Of a stretch of DNA of 60,516 nucleotides, positions 8,783 to 16,832 are shown piece by piece. This stretch comes from Halomonas ventosae (GTDB taxonomy: Bacteria; Pseudomonadota; Gammaproteobacteria; Pseudomonadales; Halomonadaceae), in assembly GCF_004363555.1 (NCBI RefSeq), contig NZ_SNZJ01000011.1, forward strand, positions 59,013 to 119,528. Direction: 5' to 3'. The first letter of the stretch is position 1, and the number at the start of each line of letters is the position of its first letter. Under the pieces are notes generated by a model that did no database searches, had not been told where the DNA came from, and worked only from the letters and a program-made list of their open reading frames with translations. Position numbers and translations under genes: made by a program.

Positions 8783-9904
8783 TCACTGCGCCTCCCGCGC
8801 CTCGAGCCAGGCCCGGAAGTAGTCCTGGATGCGCCCCAGGGTGCGGGCGTACCACGCCTCGTCCTTGGCCAGGGCGTTCTCGGCATTCAGCGGATGGGTG
8901 GGGATGTGCAGGCGCATGTCCACGCCGCTCTCGGGGTGGGTGGTGACGCGTACCGCCGCCGAGCGACGGGCCGGGCCGTAGGGAATGTGGCGCGACAGGT
9001 CGGCGAGGCGCTCGGTGGTGGTGGCGAAGCGCAGGAAGTCGCGGGCCATCTCGGGGTTGGCGGCGCCGCGGGGGATCGCCCAGGTCTCGTGCTCCTGGAC
9101 CTGGCCGTCCCACAGGATCTCGATGGGTACCCCGCGGTTGACCATGGCGTCGAAGAAGCGGCCGTTGTAGCCCGAGGCCATCACCACCTCGCCCTCGGCC
9201 AGCAGCCGCGGCGGGACGTCGCCGGCCTCCCACCAGCGGATCTCGTCCAGCTCGTCGAGGCGCGCCAGTGCCAGGTCCAGACCGCGCCGGGTGCTCAGCA
9301 GGCCGTAGAGCTCCTCGTCTGGCACGCGATAGGAGAGCAGCGCCCACTCCAGGTTGACCGCCGGGGTGCGCTGCAACGCCCGGGGCCCGGGGAAGCGCCG
9401 CTGGTCGAAGAGGTCCGCGATGCTGTCGGGGCGCTTGCCGGGGAAGGCATCCCGGCGGTAGGCGACCACGGTGGCGAAGATGCTGTGGGTGATGGCGCAG
9501 CGCCCGAAGGAGTCCGGCAGGAAGTCCTCCTCCGCCAGCGTGCCGTCCGGGGCCGGCGCCAGCAGCGCGGGGGAGAGCGGCTCGAGCAGCCCCTCCGCGC
9601 AGGCGGCCATGGCCTCGCTGCGGGTCATGTCGATCAGGTCCCAGGGAACCTCGCCCTCGGCCACGGCGCGGCGCAGGCCCTCGAGCCCTCCGTCGTACTG
9701 CGCCACCTCGATGCGCGTGCCGGTGGCGGCGGTATAGGGGGAGAAGAGCGCGGCCTGCTGGGCGCGCTCGTAGGCCCCGCCCCAGCTCAGCACGGTGAGC
9801 GCGTCGTCGTCCGCCTGCCCGGGGACGGTGGCGAACAGCGCGAGCCCCAGCAGTGCCAACCTCGCTGCGCTCGCGGGCCACCGGCTGCGTTCATCCCGTG
9901 CCAT
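8783..9904 (-). CDS. Periplasmic solute-binding protein, PotD/spermidine-putrescine type
   Basis: 373 residues with a signal peptide (hydrophobic LALLGLALFATV, cleavage near PGQADD). The mature start LTVLSWGGAYERAQ and motifs WDLIDMTRSEAMAACAEG and VVMASGYNGRFFDA are typical of the PotD/PotF family of extracellular binding proteins for polyamines and related cationic amino compounds. No permease or ATPase genes are adjacent, so it is an orphan receptor here. Its start overlaps the 3' end of the ClC gene upstream (stop at 9891), implying translational coupling. GTG at 9913 is an alternative start. Confidence 0.85.
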   Translation of the reverse strand: MARDERSRWPASAARLALLGLALFATVPGQADDDALTVLSWGGAYERAQQAALFSPYTAATGTRIEVAQYDGGLEGLRRAVAEGEVPWDLIDMTRSEAMAACAEGLLEPLSPALLAPAPDGTLAEEDFLPDSFGRCAITHSIFATVVAYRRDAFPGKRPDSIADLFDQRRFPGPRALQRTPAVNLEWALLSYRVPDEELYGLLSTRRGLDLALARLDELDEIRWWEAGDVPPRLLAEGEVVMASGYNGRFFDAMVNRGVPIEILWDGQVQEHETWAIPRGAANPEMARDFLRFATTTERLADLSRHIPYGPARRSAAVRVTTHPESGVDMRLHIPTHPLNAENALAKDEAWYARTLGRIQDYFRAWLEAREAQ

Positions 9905-11654
9905 GTTCCTCACGCCTCAGTTCGTCGCTGTGGGCCAGGTAGGCGCGAGCGATGCTCGACTCGAAGACCACGCCCCGGAAGGCGTCATCCGCGGCGGGGT
10001 CGACCACCGGCAGGGCCTCGCCGGTGACGTCCTGCAGCTCGGCCATGGCGTCCCACAGCGAGGTGTCAGGCTGCAGTACCGGCCGCGCCAGGGTCGCCAC
10101 CTCGCCGACCAGTATCGGCCCGGTCGCCGATTCCCGCGCGGCCTCCAGGTCGGCCAGGCCCACGCAGCCCCGGTAGCGGCCCCGGCCATCGACCAGGTAG
10201 CCCTCGCCATGCCGCGCCCGGCACAGGGCGGTCACCGCTTCGGCCACCGGGGTCTGCGGGTGCAGGGTCACGCAGTCGTCGGTCAGGTGCTCGGCCACCG
10301 GGGTGGTGCGCAGCACGGCACGCCCGCGCCCGGCGGAGAGGTCCAGGCCGCGATGCTCGAGCTGGATGTCGAACAGCGAGCGGCCGAAGAGCTGGGCGGC
10401 GATGGGGCTGGCCAGGGTCACGCTGGCCAGGGCGGCGGTGGTCAGCGCATAGCTGCCGGTCAGTTCGAAGACGATCAGCAGGCTGGTCAGGGGCGCGCCG
10501 ATCACCGGCGAGGTCACCGCCACCATGCCGCACACGGCATAGAAGACGAAGGTCTCCTGGGGCGCACCGCTGAGCTGGCCGACCAGGCTCCCGCACAGGG
10601 CGCCGAACAGGGTGCCGATGACCAGCGCCGGGCTGAACACCCCGCCGCTGAAGCCCATGCCCAGGCAGAGTCCCGTGGCGGCGATCTTGAGCAGCAGCAC
10701 CAGCAGCAGCTCGGCGCTGCCGAAGGCGCCGGCGATGGTGGCGAAGCGCAAGGTCTCCTGACCCATGCCGAGGATGTCGGGCACCCAGAGGGCGGTGAGG
10801 CCCAGCACGGCACCGGCCAGGGCCGGGCGCAGCGACGGCGCGAGCGTCAGGGTGCCGGCCAGGCGCGTGACCCCGAGGATGGCGTGCATGTAGGCACCGG
10901 CGACCAGCGCGCCGAGGCCGCCGATGGCCAGGAAGGCCACGAACTCCCAGGGGCGAGGCACGGCGGTGTCGGCGACGTGGAAGAGGGCGCCGCGCTCGAG
11001 CACATTGGTGGCGATCACGTAGCCGACCAGCGCCGCCGCGGCCACCGGGGCGAAGGCACGCAGCGCGTAGTGGCGCAGCACCACCTCGTGGGCGAAGACG
11101 ATGCCCGCCAGGGGGGCGTTGAAGGCGGTGGCGATGGCCGCGGCCACCCCGCAGGCGATGGTGATGTTGTCGTCCGAGCGTCCCAGGCGCAGCAGCCGGG
11201 CGCCCAGCGAGCCCAGGGTGGCGCCCAGGTGCACCAGGGGGCCGTACTGGCCCACCGAGGCCCCGGAGCCCAGCGAGACCAGCGCACTCAGCGCCGAGAT
11301 GCCCCCCGCCCGGGCCGGCAGGCGGCCCCGGCGGGTCTGCACCGCGGCGATCACGTCGGCCGGGGCATGGGGGCGCCGTTCGGGAATCGCGCGGTGCAGC
11401 AGCCCGACCACCAGGCCGCCCAGCGCCGGCACCGCGACCGTGGCGGCCAGCAGGATGCCGGGGTGGTCGAACATCATGCGGCTGCGCGGCGAGACCAGCA
11501 GCAGCTCATTGAGGGCCAGCACGGCGCTGACGAAGGCCACGGCGGCGAGGGCGGCGATCGCGCCGACCAGCGCCCCCAGGAGCACGAGGCCCAGGAAGCG
11601 GACCACGGCCAGCGGGCCGCGACCGGAAGCGGGGCGTGCCGGAAGGGTGTCCAT
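9891..11654 (-). CDS. ClC family chloride channel/transporter with C-terminal CBS pair
   Basis: 587 residues: about ten membrane helices followed by two CBS domains (roughly 450-570), which often sense adenine nucleotides. The ClC signature GGVFSP is intact (about 337-342), but the motif that is GREGP in E. coli ClC-ec1 reads GQYGP (135-139), so the external gating glutamate is Tyr137. In the segment matching AGILFIIEE, the second glutamate (proton-relay Glu203) is Val191, and the Tyr445 position looks like Phe. Loss of both glutamates is associated with chloride channels rather than Cl-/H+ antiporters. The start is uncertain (TTG at 11660 is an alternative). The 3' end overlaps the solute-binding protein gene. 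Confidence 0.88.
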   Translation of the reverse strand: MDTLPARPASGRGPLAVVRFLGLVLLGALVGAIAALAAVAFVSAVLALNELLLVSPRSRMMFDHPGILLAATVAVPALGGLVVGLLHRAIPERRPHAPADVIAAVQTRRGRLPARAGGISALSALVSLGSGASVGQYGPLVHLGATLGSLGARLLRLGRSDDNITIACGVAAAIATAFNAPLAGIVFAHEVVLRHYALRAFAPVAAAALVGYVIATNVLERGALFHVADTAVPRPWEFVAFLAIGGLGALVAGAYMHAILGVTRLAGTLTLAPSLRPALAGAVLGLTALWVPDILGMGQETLRFATIAGAFGSAELLLVLLLKIAATGLCLGMGFSGGVFSPALVIGTLFGALCGSLVGQLSGAPQETFVFYAVCGMVAVTSPVIGAPLTSLLIVFELTGSYALTTAALASVTLASPIAAQLFGRSLFDIQLEHRGLDLSAGRGRAVLRTTPVAEHLTDDCVTLHPQTPVAEAVTALCRARHGEGYLVDGRGRYRGCVGLADLEAARESATGPILVGEVATLARPVLQPDTSLWDAMAELQDVTGEALPVVDPAADDAFRGVVFESSIARAYLAHSDELRREEHGTG

Positions 11655-11741
11655 CCTCAAGGTGTAGGCGGCCCCCCGGTGCAGGGCAAGTGACGCCCCG
11701 CCTGCCGGGTCTGGCCTCGGCGCCCTCCCGGGCGCGACGGG

Positions 11742-12152
11742 TCAGGCGGCCCGGGCGTGGTCGGCCGCGGCGAAGCGGCGGTGCAGCCAGGCGTTGATGT
11801 CGTCGGACTCGTAGAGCCACTCGGTGGGGCCGTCGTCGTGGGCGATCTTCAGGCAGGGCACCTTGACCCGCCCGCCGCCCTCTTCGAGTTCGCGACGGTG
11901 GTCGGGGTCGAGCTGGGCATCGCGCAGCTCGATCGGCAGGCCGAGGCGGGCGATCTCCTTGCGCACCTTGATGCAGAACGGGCAGGTGCGGAACTGGTAG
12001 AGCGCCAGGTGGCGGCACGCCTCGTCGACCCGGGCCTGCTCCGCCGGGCTGCGCTCGACGGCCTGGGGGGTGGAGAGCTTCTCGGAGACCAGCATGACCG
12101 GCGCCAGCACCAGGCGCAGGCCGCGAAAGAAGGTACGAATCAGGATTCTCAT
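11742..12152 (-). CDS. Glutaredoxin-like thiol oxidoreductase
   Basis: 136 residues. After a ~25-residue amphipathic or hydrophobic N-terminus (FFRGLRLVLAPVMLV) that could attach the protein to the membrane, a thioredoxin fold follows with the dithiol active site TCPFCIK (CPFC) and the cis-proline VPCLKI. A glutaredoxin of this type reduces disulfides using glutathione. The extra Cys beside the cis-proline (VPC) is uncommon. It is monocistronic between the ClC gene and the YbaK gene. Confidence 0.85.
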   Translation of the reverse strand: MRILIRTFFRGLRLVLAPVMLVSEKLSTPQAVERSPAEQARVDEACRHLALYQFRTCPFCIKVRKEIARLGLPIELRDAQLDPDHRRELEEGGGRVKVPCLKIAHDDGPTEWLYESDDINAWLHRRFAAADHARAA

Positions 12153-12233
12153 CGGCGGTGGTGAACCTCGCGGACGATGGATGGGTCAGGGGCGCCCATG
12201 ATGCCTGTCGTGGCCTTCGGTTGCGAGAACGTC

Positions 12234-12265
12234 GACGGGCCGCGACCTCTCGGTCGCGGCCCGTC
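12234..12265 (-). terminator. Perfect 14-bp inverted repeat downstream of the YbaK gene
   Basis: Arms GACGGGCCGCGACC and GGTCGCGGCCCGTC with a 4-nt loop. It lies 18 nt after the stop of the minus-strand gene at 12284, the position expected of an intrinsic terminator, although the following T-run is poor. Confidence 0.65.
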
Positions 12266-12283
12266 TCGCCTCCAGGTGGCTCG

Positions 12284-12754
12284 TCAGTGGTGGCGGCTGA
12301 ATTGTCCGTGCGGGCTCGCCGTCATCAGGCGGTCGAACTCGCTGCCGCTCATGTGCACCAGGGTCTCGTGGTCACCGGCCTCGAAGTAGATGTCGGGCTG
12401 GTGGCGCAGCAGGTCATCGATGTAGACCTGCAGGCCATAGGCCTGACCGACCGGGGTGGTGGCGCCCGGGTCGCAGTCCTTGAAGCAGTCGGCGATCTCG
12501 TCCTCCGAGGCGAGCTCGACCTTCTCGTGGAAGAGCTCCGAGAGCCGCTCGAGGTCGGCGTCGCGGGTGCTCGGGACCACGGCCAGGCGGTAGCCCGCCT
12601 CGCCGTGCAGCATGACCGCCTTGGCCAGCTGGTTGCCGGCGATATGTGCCTGCTGGGCGATGCGGCTGGTGGTCACTTCGCGCGGGTGGGGCACCTCCTC
12701 GAAGTCGATGTCACAGGCTCGGAGGTACTCCCGTATCGTCATGGGCATGCTCAA
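12284..12754 (-). CDS. YbaK/EbsC-type aminoacyl-tRNA deacylase
   Basis: 156 residues of the YbaK/ProX editing fold. Family features are the early HPREVT region, the lysine in NQLAKAVML that contacts the tRNA end, and GATTPVGQAYGLQVYID. These proteins hydrolyse mischarged tRNAs such as Cys-tRNAPro in trans. A TTG start at 12754 is chosen because AAGGAGG lies 7 nt upstream; GTG at 12775 would overlap that ribosome site, and the ATG at 12748 is slightly far from it. The high-acid C-terminal half (LASEDEIADCF) is normal for halophile-related bacteria. Confidence 0.85.
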   Translation of the reverse strand: MSMPMTIREYLRACDIDFEEVPHPREVTTSRIAQQAHIAGNQLAKAVMLHGEAGYRLAVVPSTRDADLERLSELFHEKVELASEDEIADCFKDCDPGATTPVGQAYGLQVYIDDLLRHQPDIYFEAGDHETLVHMSGSEFDRLMTASPHGQFSRHH

Positions 12755-12900
12755 GACACTTCCTCCTTCGGCCACGCTGGGCCGGGAACGACAGTGATTG
12801 CCTCCCTTGCGTCGATGGTGCTTTCCATGCCTTCAGCATAGCCGTTCCCGACAGACGTCGGGATGCTCGTTGTGGGCCAGCGGCTCGCCCTGCCGGGGTC

Positions 12901-14055
12901 TCAGCTCGCGGGGGGCGGGAAGCGTGCCAGCACCTCCTGGCGCTCGCCGTCGCGACGGATCTCCAGCGGCAACAGGGTGCCGGGGGCCTGGCGGCCGATC
13001 ACGGCGGTGAGGTCGGCGGGTTGCGCCATGGGCCGGCCGGCGGCGGTGACGATGACATCCCCCTCGGCGAGGCCGGCCGCCTCGGCCACGCTGCCGGGGG
13101 CAATGCCCTGGACGAGCACTCCCTCCGCGTGATCGCCGATCAGCACCCCCAGGCGCGGTGGCTCGGGGGGCTGGAAGGCCGATTCGTCGCCCAGCACGTA
13201 GCGGGCATCGGCCCGGGTTGCGGGCGGCTCGCAGTCGGGGCCCGGCGTCCAGGGCAGCAGGCTGCGATGGTCGCGAAGGCCCAGGTCGTCGAGCTGGTAG
13301 GGCACGCCATCGCCGTCGGCCAGGTGGCCCTCGCCCATCAGCCCCGCCACCAGGGGACCCTGCGCGGCGGCATCGGCCAGAGCGGTGGCCATGGCGCGGT
13401 CCCAGACCAGCTGGGCCGCGATGAAGCGCTCGAGGTCCGCCGGGTCGTCGTCGCGGTCGGCATGCTCGGCGTAGATCGCCTCCAGCGACGCCCGGTAGGC
13501 AGGCGTGGCCGGGGCGGGGGGCGTGATGCCGAAGCGCTCCTGCTCGGGGACCGCGTCCCAGCCTTCGGTGGCCAGCCGGCCGCGCAGCGCCGGGGTGACG
13601 TTGAGCGCCAGCAGCGGGATCCGCTGCATGCGGGCGAAATGGAGGATCGGCATGTAGAGCTCGGGGTCGAAGCCCCAGGCGCGGTTCCAGTCGCTCTGCT
13701 CGAGGAAGTCCGCCACGTCGAGCTCGCCGGCCACCCAGGCGTCCAGCGCCGGCTGGGCCTCCCGGGGCAGCATCTCCAGCCCGATCACCATCCCCGGGCG
13801 ATGGGCATGCAGGGCGGCCAGGGTGTGGAGCTGCCAGCGGTGGTGGTCGAGGCGGTCGTGCTGTTCGCCGAGCAGCACCACCTCGCTCCTGGCGAGCTCC
13901 GCCATCAGCCCGGCCGTGGTCAGCGTCTCGCCGCCGGCGACCTGCCATTGCCCGGGCACCGGGCAGTCGTCGGCCAGGGCGGCGAGCGGTGCCAGCCAGG
14001 CCAGGGCGGTACCCAGGCAGAGGGCGCGGACGGGGAAGGCGCGGGAACGCGACAT
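12901..14055 (-). CDS. Exported ChaN-like protein with C-terminal PDZ domain
   Basis: 384 residues. A signal peptide (ALCLGTALAWLAPLAALA) precedes a ChaN/DUF399 domain (about 40-270): VVLLGEQHDRLDHH, GLEMLPRE and GLMGEGHLADGDGVP are family motifs. ChaN of Campylobacter binds haem at an outer-membrane location. The C-terminal ~85 residues form a PDZ-like domain (GVLVQGIAPGSVAEAAGLAEGD), which usually recognises protein C-termini. No lipobox Cys is evident, so it is probably soluble in the periplasm. The ligand and the role of the PDZ part are unknown. It is divergent from the lipoprotein operon at 14220. Confidence 0.82.
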   Translation of the reverse strand: MSRSRAFPVRALCLGTALAWLAPLAALADDCPVPGQWQVAGGETLTTAGLMAELARSEVVLLGEQHDRLDHHRWQLHTLAALHAHRPGMVIGLEMLPREAQPALDAWVAGELDVADFLEQSDWNRAWGFDPELYMPILHFARMQRIPLLALNVTPALRGRLATEGWDAVPEQERFGITPPAPATPAYRASLEAIYAEHADRDDDPADLERFIAAQLVWDRAMATALADAAAQGPLVAGLMGEGHLADGDGVPYQLDDLGLRDHRSLLPWTPGPDCEPPATRADARYVLGDESAFQPPEPPRLGVLIGDHAEGVLVQGIAPGSVAEAAGLAEGDVIVTAAGRPMAQPADLTAVIGRQAPGTLLPLEIRRDGERQEVLARFPPPAS

Positions 14056-14219
14056 GGGCGTCTCTCGATGGACGGGAACACGCCCAGCCTACCCCGAGGC
14101 CCGGCGGGCGAAAAGCACCCTGGCGAGACCCCCCTGGCGGTGACGGGGCCGCGGCGCCTGGGCGATACTGGTGTCGGCGTCGTCCATGGCGGACGACCAT
14201 CGACCAGCGGGGAGAGAGG

Positions 14220-14576
14220 ATGGGACCGTACCGGAGACGCGCCGCTTGCCTGGCGGCGACGCTGCTCGCCGGGCTGCTGCTCACGGGCTGTGGTGGAGAG
14301 GCGCCGGCCAGCGAGGTACCCCTGCCGGTGCTGGCCAACAATCCCGCCGCCCATGACGACAGCCGGGTCGCCACCCGCGGCGTGGTGCGCCACTTCGACG
14401 ACCCGCTGCACTACTGGATCGAGGACGAGGACCTCAATCGGGTCGAGATCTTCCCCCACGAGCGGATCGCGCCCCACCTGGGCGAGGCCGTGCGGGTCGA
14501 GGGCCATTTCCGCTTCTCGCCTCGCGAGGGACGACGGCTGACCCTGGAGAGCGTCGAGCGGCTGGAGAGCGAATGA
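14220..14576 (+). CDS. Small outer-envelope lipoprotein
   Basis: 118 residues. Basic start (MGPYRRR), hydrophobic segment and lipobox LLTGC give a lipoprotein signal, with the modified Cys near residue 24. The mature part contains a segment VATRGVVRHFDDPLHYWIEDED followed by RVEGHFRF, which looks like a small OB-like beta barrel. No named family recognised. GAGAGG precedes the ATG. Its stop overlaps the next gene by ATGA, so it is the first gene of a coupled set with the membrane acyltransferase and serine hydrolase. Confidence 0.75.
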   Translation: MGPYRRRAACLAATLLAGLLLTGCGGEAPASEVPLPVLANNPAAHDDSRVATRGVVRHFDDPLHYWIEDEDLNRVEIFPHERIAPHLGEAVRVEGHFRFSPREGRRLTLESVERLESE

Positions 14577-15703
14577 TGTCGGTGGCAGGGCGCGCGATCC
14601 GGGAGCGGCTGGGGGAGCGCCCCTCCCTCCCGGAGGGGCAGGGGCGCATCGCGGCGATCGACCTCGCTCGTGGCGTGGCCATCGCCCTGATGATCGTCAG
14701 CCATGCGGTGAGCGGACTCTTGGGCATCGGCCAGGTCCCGGAGTGGGGAATGGTACCCATCCACCTGCTCACCAAGTTCTCCTCGTCGCTGTTCATCACG
14801 GTGTTCGGCATCGCCCTGGCGGTGGCCTTCCTGCCCAAGACCGACGCCCCCGACTGGCCAAGGCGGCGCCTGAAACTGATGCTGCGCGGGGTCGAGGTGT
14901 TGTTCTGGTACAAGGTGCTCACCGTCGTCGAGATGCTGCCGCTCTACGCCCCCCCGGACATCCTCGATACCCTGCTCTACCAGCGCTTTCCCATCTGGGT
15001 GGAGATACTGGGCTTCTACGCCATCGCCTTGTTGTGGATCCCCTGGGTGCTGCCGCTGTGGCGCAGGATGCCGCTCTGGTCGAGGCTGGCCGCCCCGCTG
15101 GTCGTGGCGCTGCTGGCCGGCTGGCTGGAGCGCCACTTTGCCTTCTGGGGCATCGAGCCGCTCAAGGCGATCCTTGTCGAGGACGACAACCACTACACCT
15201 GGGGACAGCTCTCGCGGCTGCCGCTGGTGATGCTCGGCCTGCTGATCGGCGAGGGGGTGCTGCGCTGCCGCGAGCGCGACGCGCTGCGCCATCGTCTGGC
15301 GCCGGCTCTGGCCGCGGTCGGCGCGGCCATGCTGCTGGGGTTCGTGGCGCTCTCGCTGCCCGGGCTCGACGCGGCGCTGATGGCGGTGGCCCGCAACGCG
15401 GGCAAGCACCCGCCGGGGCTCGCCTTCATGCTCTTCAGCCTCGGCGGGGCGCTGCTGGTGCTCGCCCTCTGCCTGGCGGGAGGCGCGCGGGCCGCGGCCT
15501 GGCTGCGCCCGATCACGGTCGTCGGATCGGATGCCCTGGCGGCCTTCATCTTCCATATCGTGGTGATCTTCGGGGTCTTCCGCCTGCTGCTCGAGGCCTG
15601 GCAGGCCTACGGCTATCCCCAGGTGCTGGGCATCGGCCTGGCGCTGGTGCCGGCCACCGCGGCCTGGATCGCCCTGACCCGCTGGATCGGGGCGCGGTCA
15701 TGA
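14573..15703 (+). CDS. Polytopic membrane acyltransferase-like protein (DUF1624/acyltransferase-3 type)
   Basis: 376 residues with about ten hydrophobic segments. The N-terminal signature RIAAIDLARGVAIALMIVSHA is that of the heparan-alpha-glucosaminide N-acetyltransferase/DUF1624/OpgC superfamily, which moves acyl groups across the membrane onto envelope sugars; the His in the first membrane helix is usually catalytic. The acceptor is unknown. The gene overlaps its neighbours by ATGA at both ends, so it is translated together with the lipoprotein and the serine hydrolase, suggesting a joint role in the cell envelope. Confidence 0.78.
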   Translation: MMSVAGRAIRERLGERPSLPEGQGRIAAIDLARGVAIALMIVSHAVSGLLGIGQVPEWGMVPIHLLTKFSSSLFITVFGIALAVAFLPKTDAPDWPRRRLKLMLRGVEVLFWYKVLTVVEMLPLYAPPDILDTLLYQRFPIWVEILGFYAIALLWIPWVLPLWRRMPLWSRLAAPLVVALLAGWLERHFAFWGIEPLKAILVEDDNHYTWGQLSRLPLVMLGLLIGEGVLRCRERDALRHRLAPALAAVGAAMLLGFVALSLPGLDAALMAVARNAGKHPPGLAFMLFSLGGALLVLALCLAGGARAAAWLRPITVVGSDALAAFIFHIVVIFGVFRLLLEAWQAYGYPQVLGIGLALVPATAAWIALTRWIGARS

Positions 15704-16710
15704 GGCGCTGGCTCACTCGCCTGGTCGGGGCGGGGCTGCTCTCGCTGTGGGGGCTGCCGGGTGCTGCGGCGCCCCTCGAGTCGCGCCTGGCGGCACTGGA
15801 GGCCGGTTTTCCCGGCGAGCTGGGGGTGCACGTCCGGGAACTCGACGGCGGACGGACCCTGGGCTGGCGGGACGAGGAGCCCTGGTACCTGGCCTCGCTG
15901 GTCAAGGTGCCGGTGGCCATCGAGCTGATGGCCCGGGTGGAGGCGGGGGCGCTGTCGCTCGACGACCGGCTGACGCTAGACGAGAGCGACTACGTGGACG
16001 GGGCGGGTCCCACCAACTGGGCGCCGCCCGGCACGCGGCTCTCGCTCGAGACGCTGCTCGAGGCGATGCTGACGGTCAGCGACAACACCGCCACGGACAT
16101 GCTGATTCGCCACCTCGGCCTCGCCGCGGTCAACGCGCGGGCCCGGGCCCTGGTGCCCGAGGGGCTGGGGCCGATCACCGCCCTGGTGGACGTGCGTCGT
16201 CAGGTCTACGCCCGGTTGCACCACCAGGCCTTCGCCCTGGACGGGCTCGACTTCATCGAGCTGCAGAAGCGCGACGACGACCCGGCGCGGCTCGATTGGC
16301 TGTCGCGGCGTCTCGGGGTGCCGCACTCGGCATGGCGGCTGCCGTCGTTGGATGCCGCCTTCGACGCCTACTATGCCGGGGCCCTCAACAGCGGCCGGCT
16401 GGATGCCTTCGCCGAACTGCTGGCCGCGCTCGCCGAGGGACGGGCATTGGGCCCCGAGGCCACCGCGCGACTGCTGGGCCTGATGGCCCGGACCCGCAGC
16501 GGGGAGCGCCGCCTCAAGGCCGGCTTCGGGCCGGCCACCTCCTTTTCCCACAAGACCGGCACCCAGCGCCGGCGGGCCTGCGATGCGGGCATCGTCGACA
16601 CCGGTGAGCGCCGCCGGCTGGTGGTCGCCTGTGTCCGCGGCGTGGCGGAGGTGGCGATGGCCGAGCGCGCCCTGCACGACATCGGGCGCGTGCTGCGCGA
16701 GCACTGGTGA
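15700..16710 (+). CDS. Exported serine hydrolase, class A beta-lactamase-like fold
   Basis: 336 residues with a signal peptide (GAGLLSLWGLPGAAA). The three penicillin-recognising motifs are in order: SLVK (Ser66, Lys69), SDN (127-129) and HKTG (Lys285-Gly287). A class A omega-loop ExxLN motif is not apparent, and an insertion of about 60 residues lies between SDN and KTG, so this is more likely a peptidoglycan or ester hydrolase of the beta-lactamase2 family than an antibiotic-resistance enzyme. The start is fixed by ATGA overlap with the acyltransferase gene. Confidence 0.85.
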   Translation: MRRWLTRLVGAGLLSLWGLPGAAAPLESRLAALEAGFPGELGVHVRELDGGRTLGWRDEEPWYLASLVKVPVAIELMARVEAGALSLDDRLTLDESDYVDGAGPTNWAPPGTRLSLETLLEAMLTVSDNTATDMLIRHLGLAAVNARARALVPEGLGPITALVDVRRQVYARLHHQAFALDGLDFIELQKRDDDPARLDWLSRRLGVPHSAWRLPSLDAAFDAYYAGALNSGRLDAFAELLAALAEGRALGPEATARLLGLMARTRSGERRLKAGFGPATSFSHKTGTQRRRACDAGIVDTGERRRLVVACVRGVAEVAMAERALHDIGRVLREHW

Positions 16711-16832
16711 GCAGACGCTCCTCTCCTGGCGCAGGGCTGGCGGGCCTGGCCTCGCTGCCGGTTGCCGTCACGCGGGCGCCATGAAACACTGTTCGCAAAG
16801 AGTCCCCTTTTCCCGATGACATCCCCGAGCCC

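Noticed and set aside
15700..16710. Antibiotic-resistance class A beta-lactamase
   Set aside because: The omega-loop catalytic Glu motif is not evident and there is a large insertion; the operon points to envelope metabolism.
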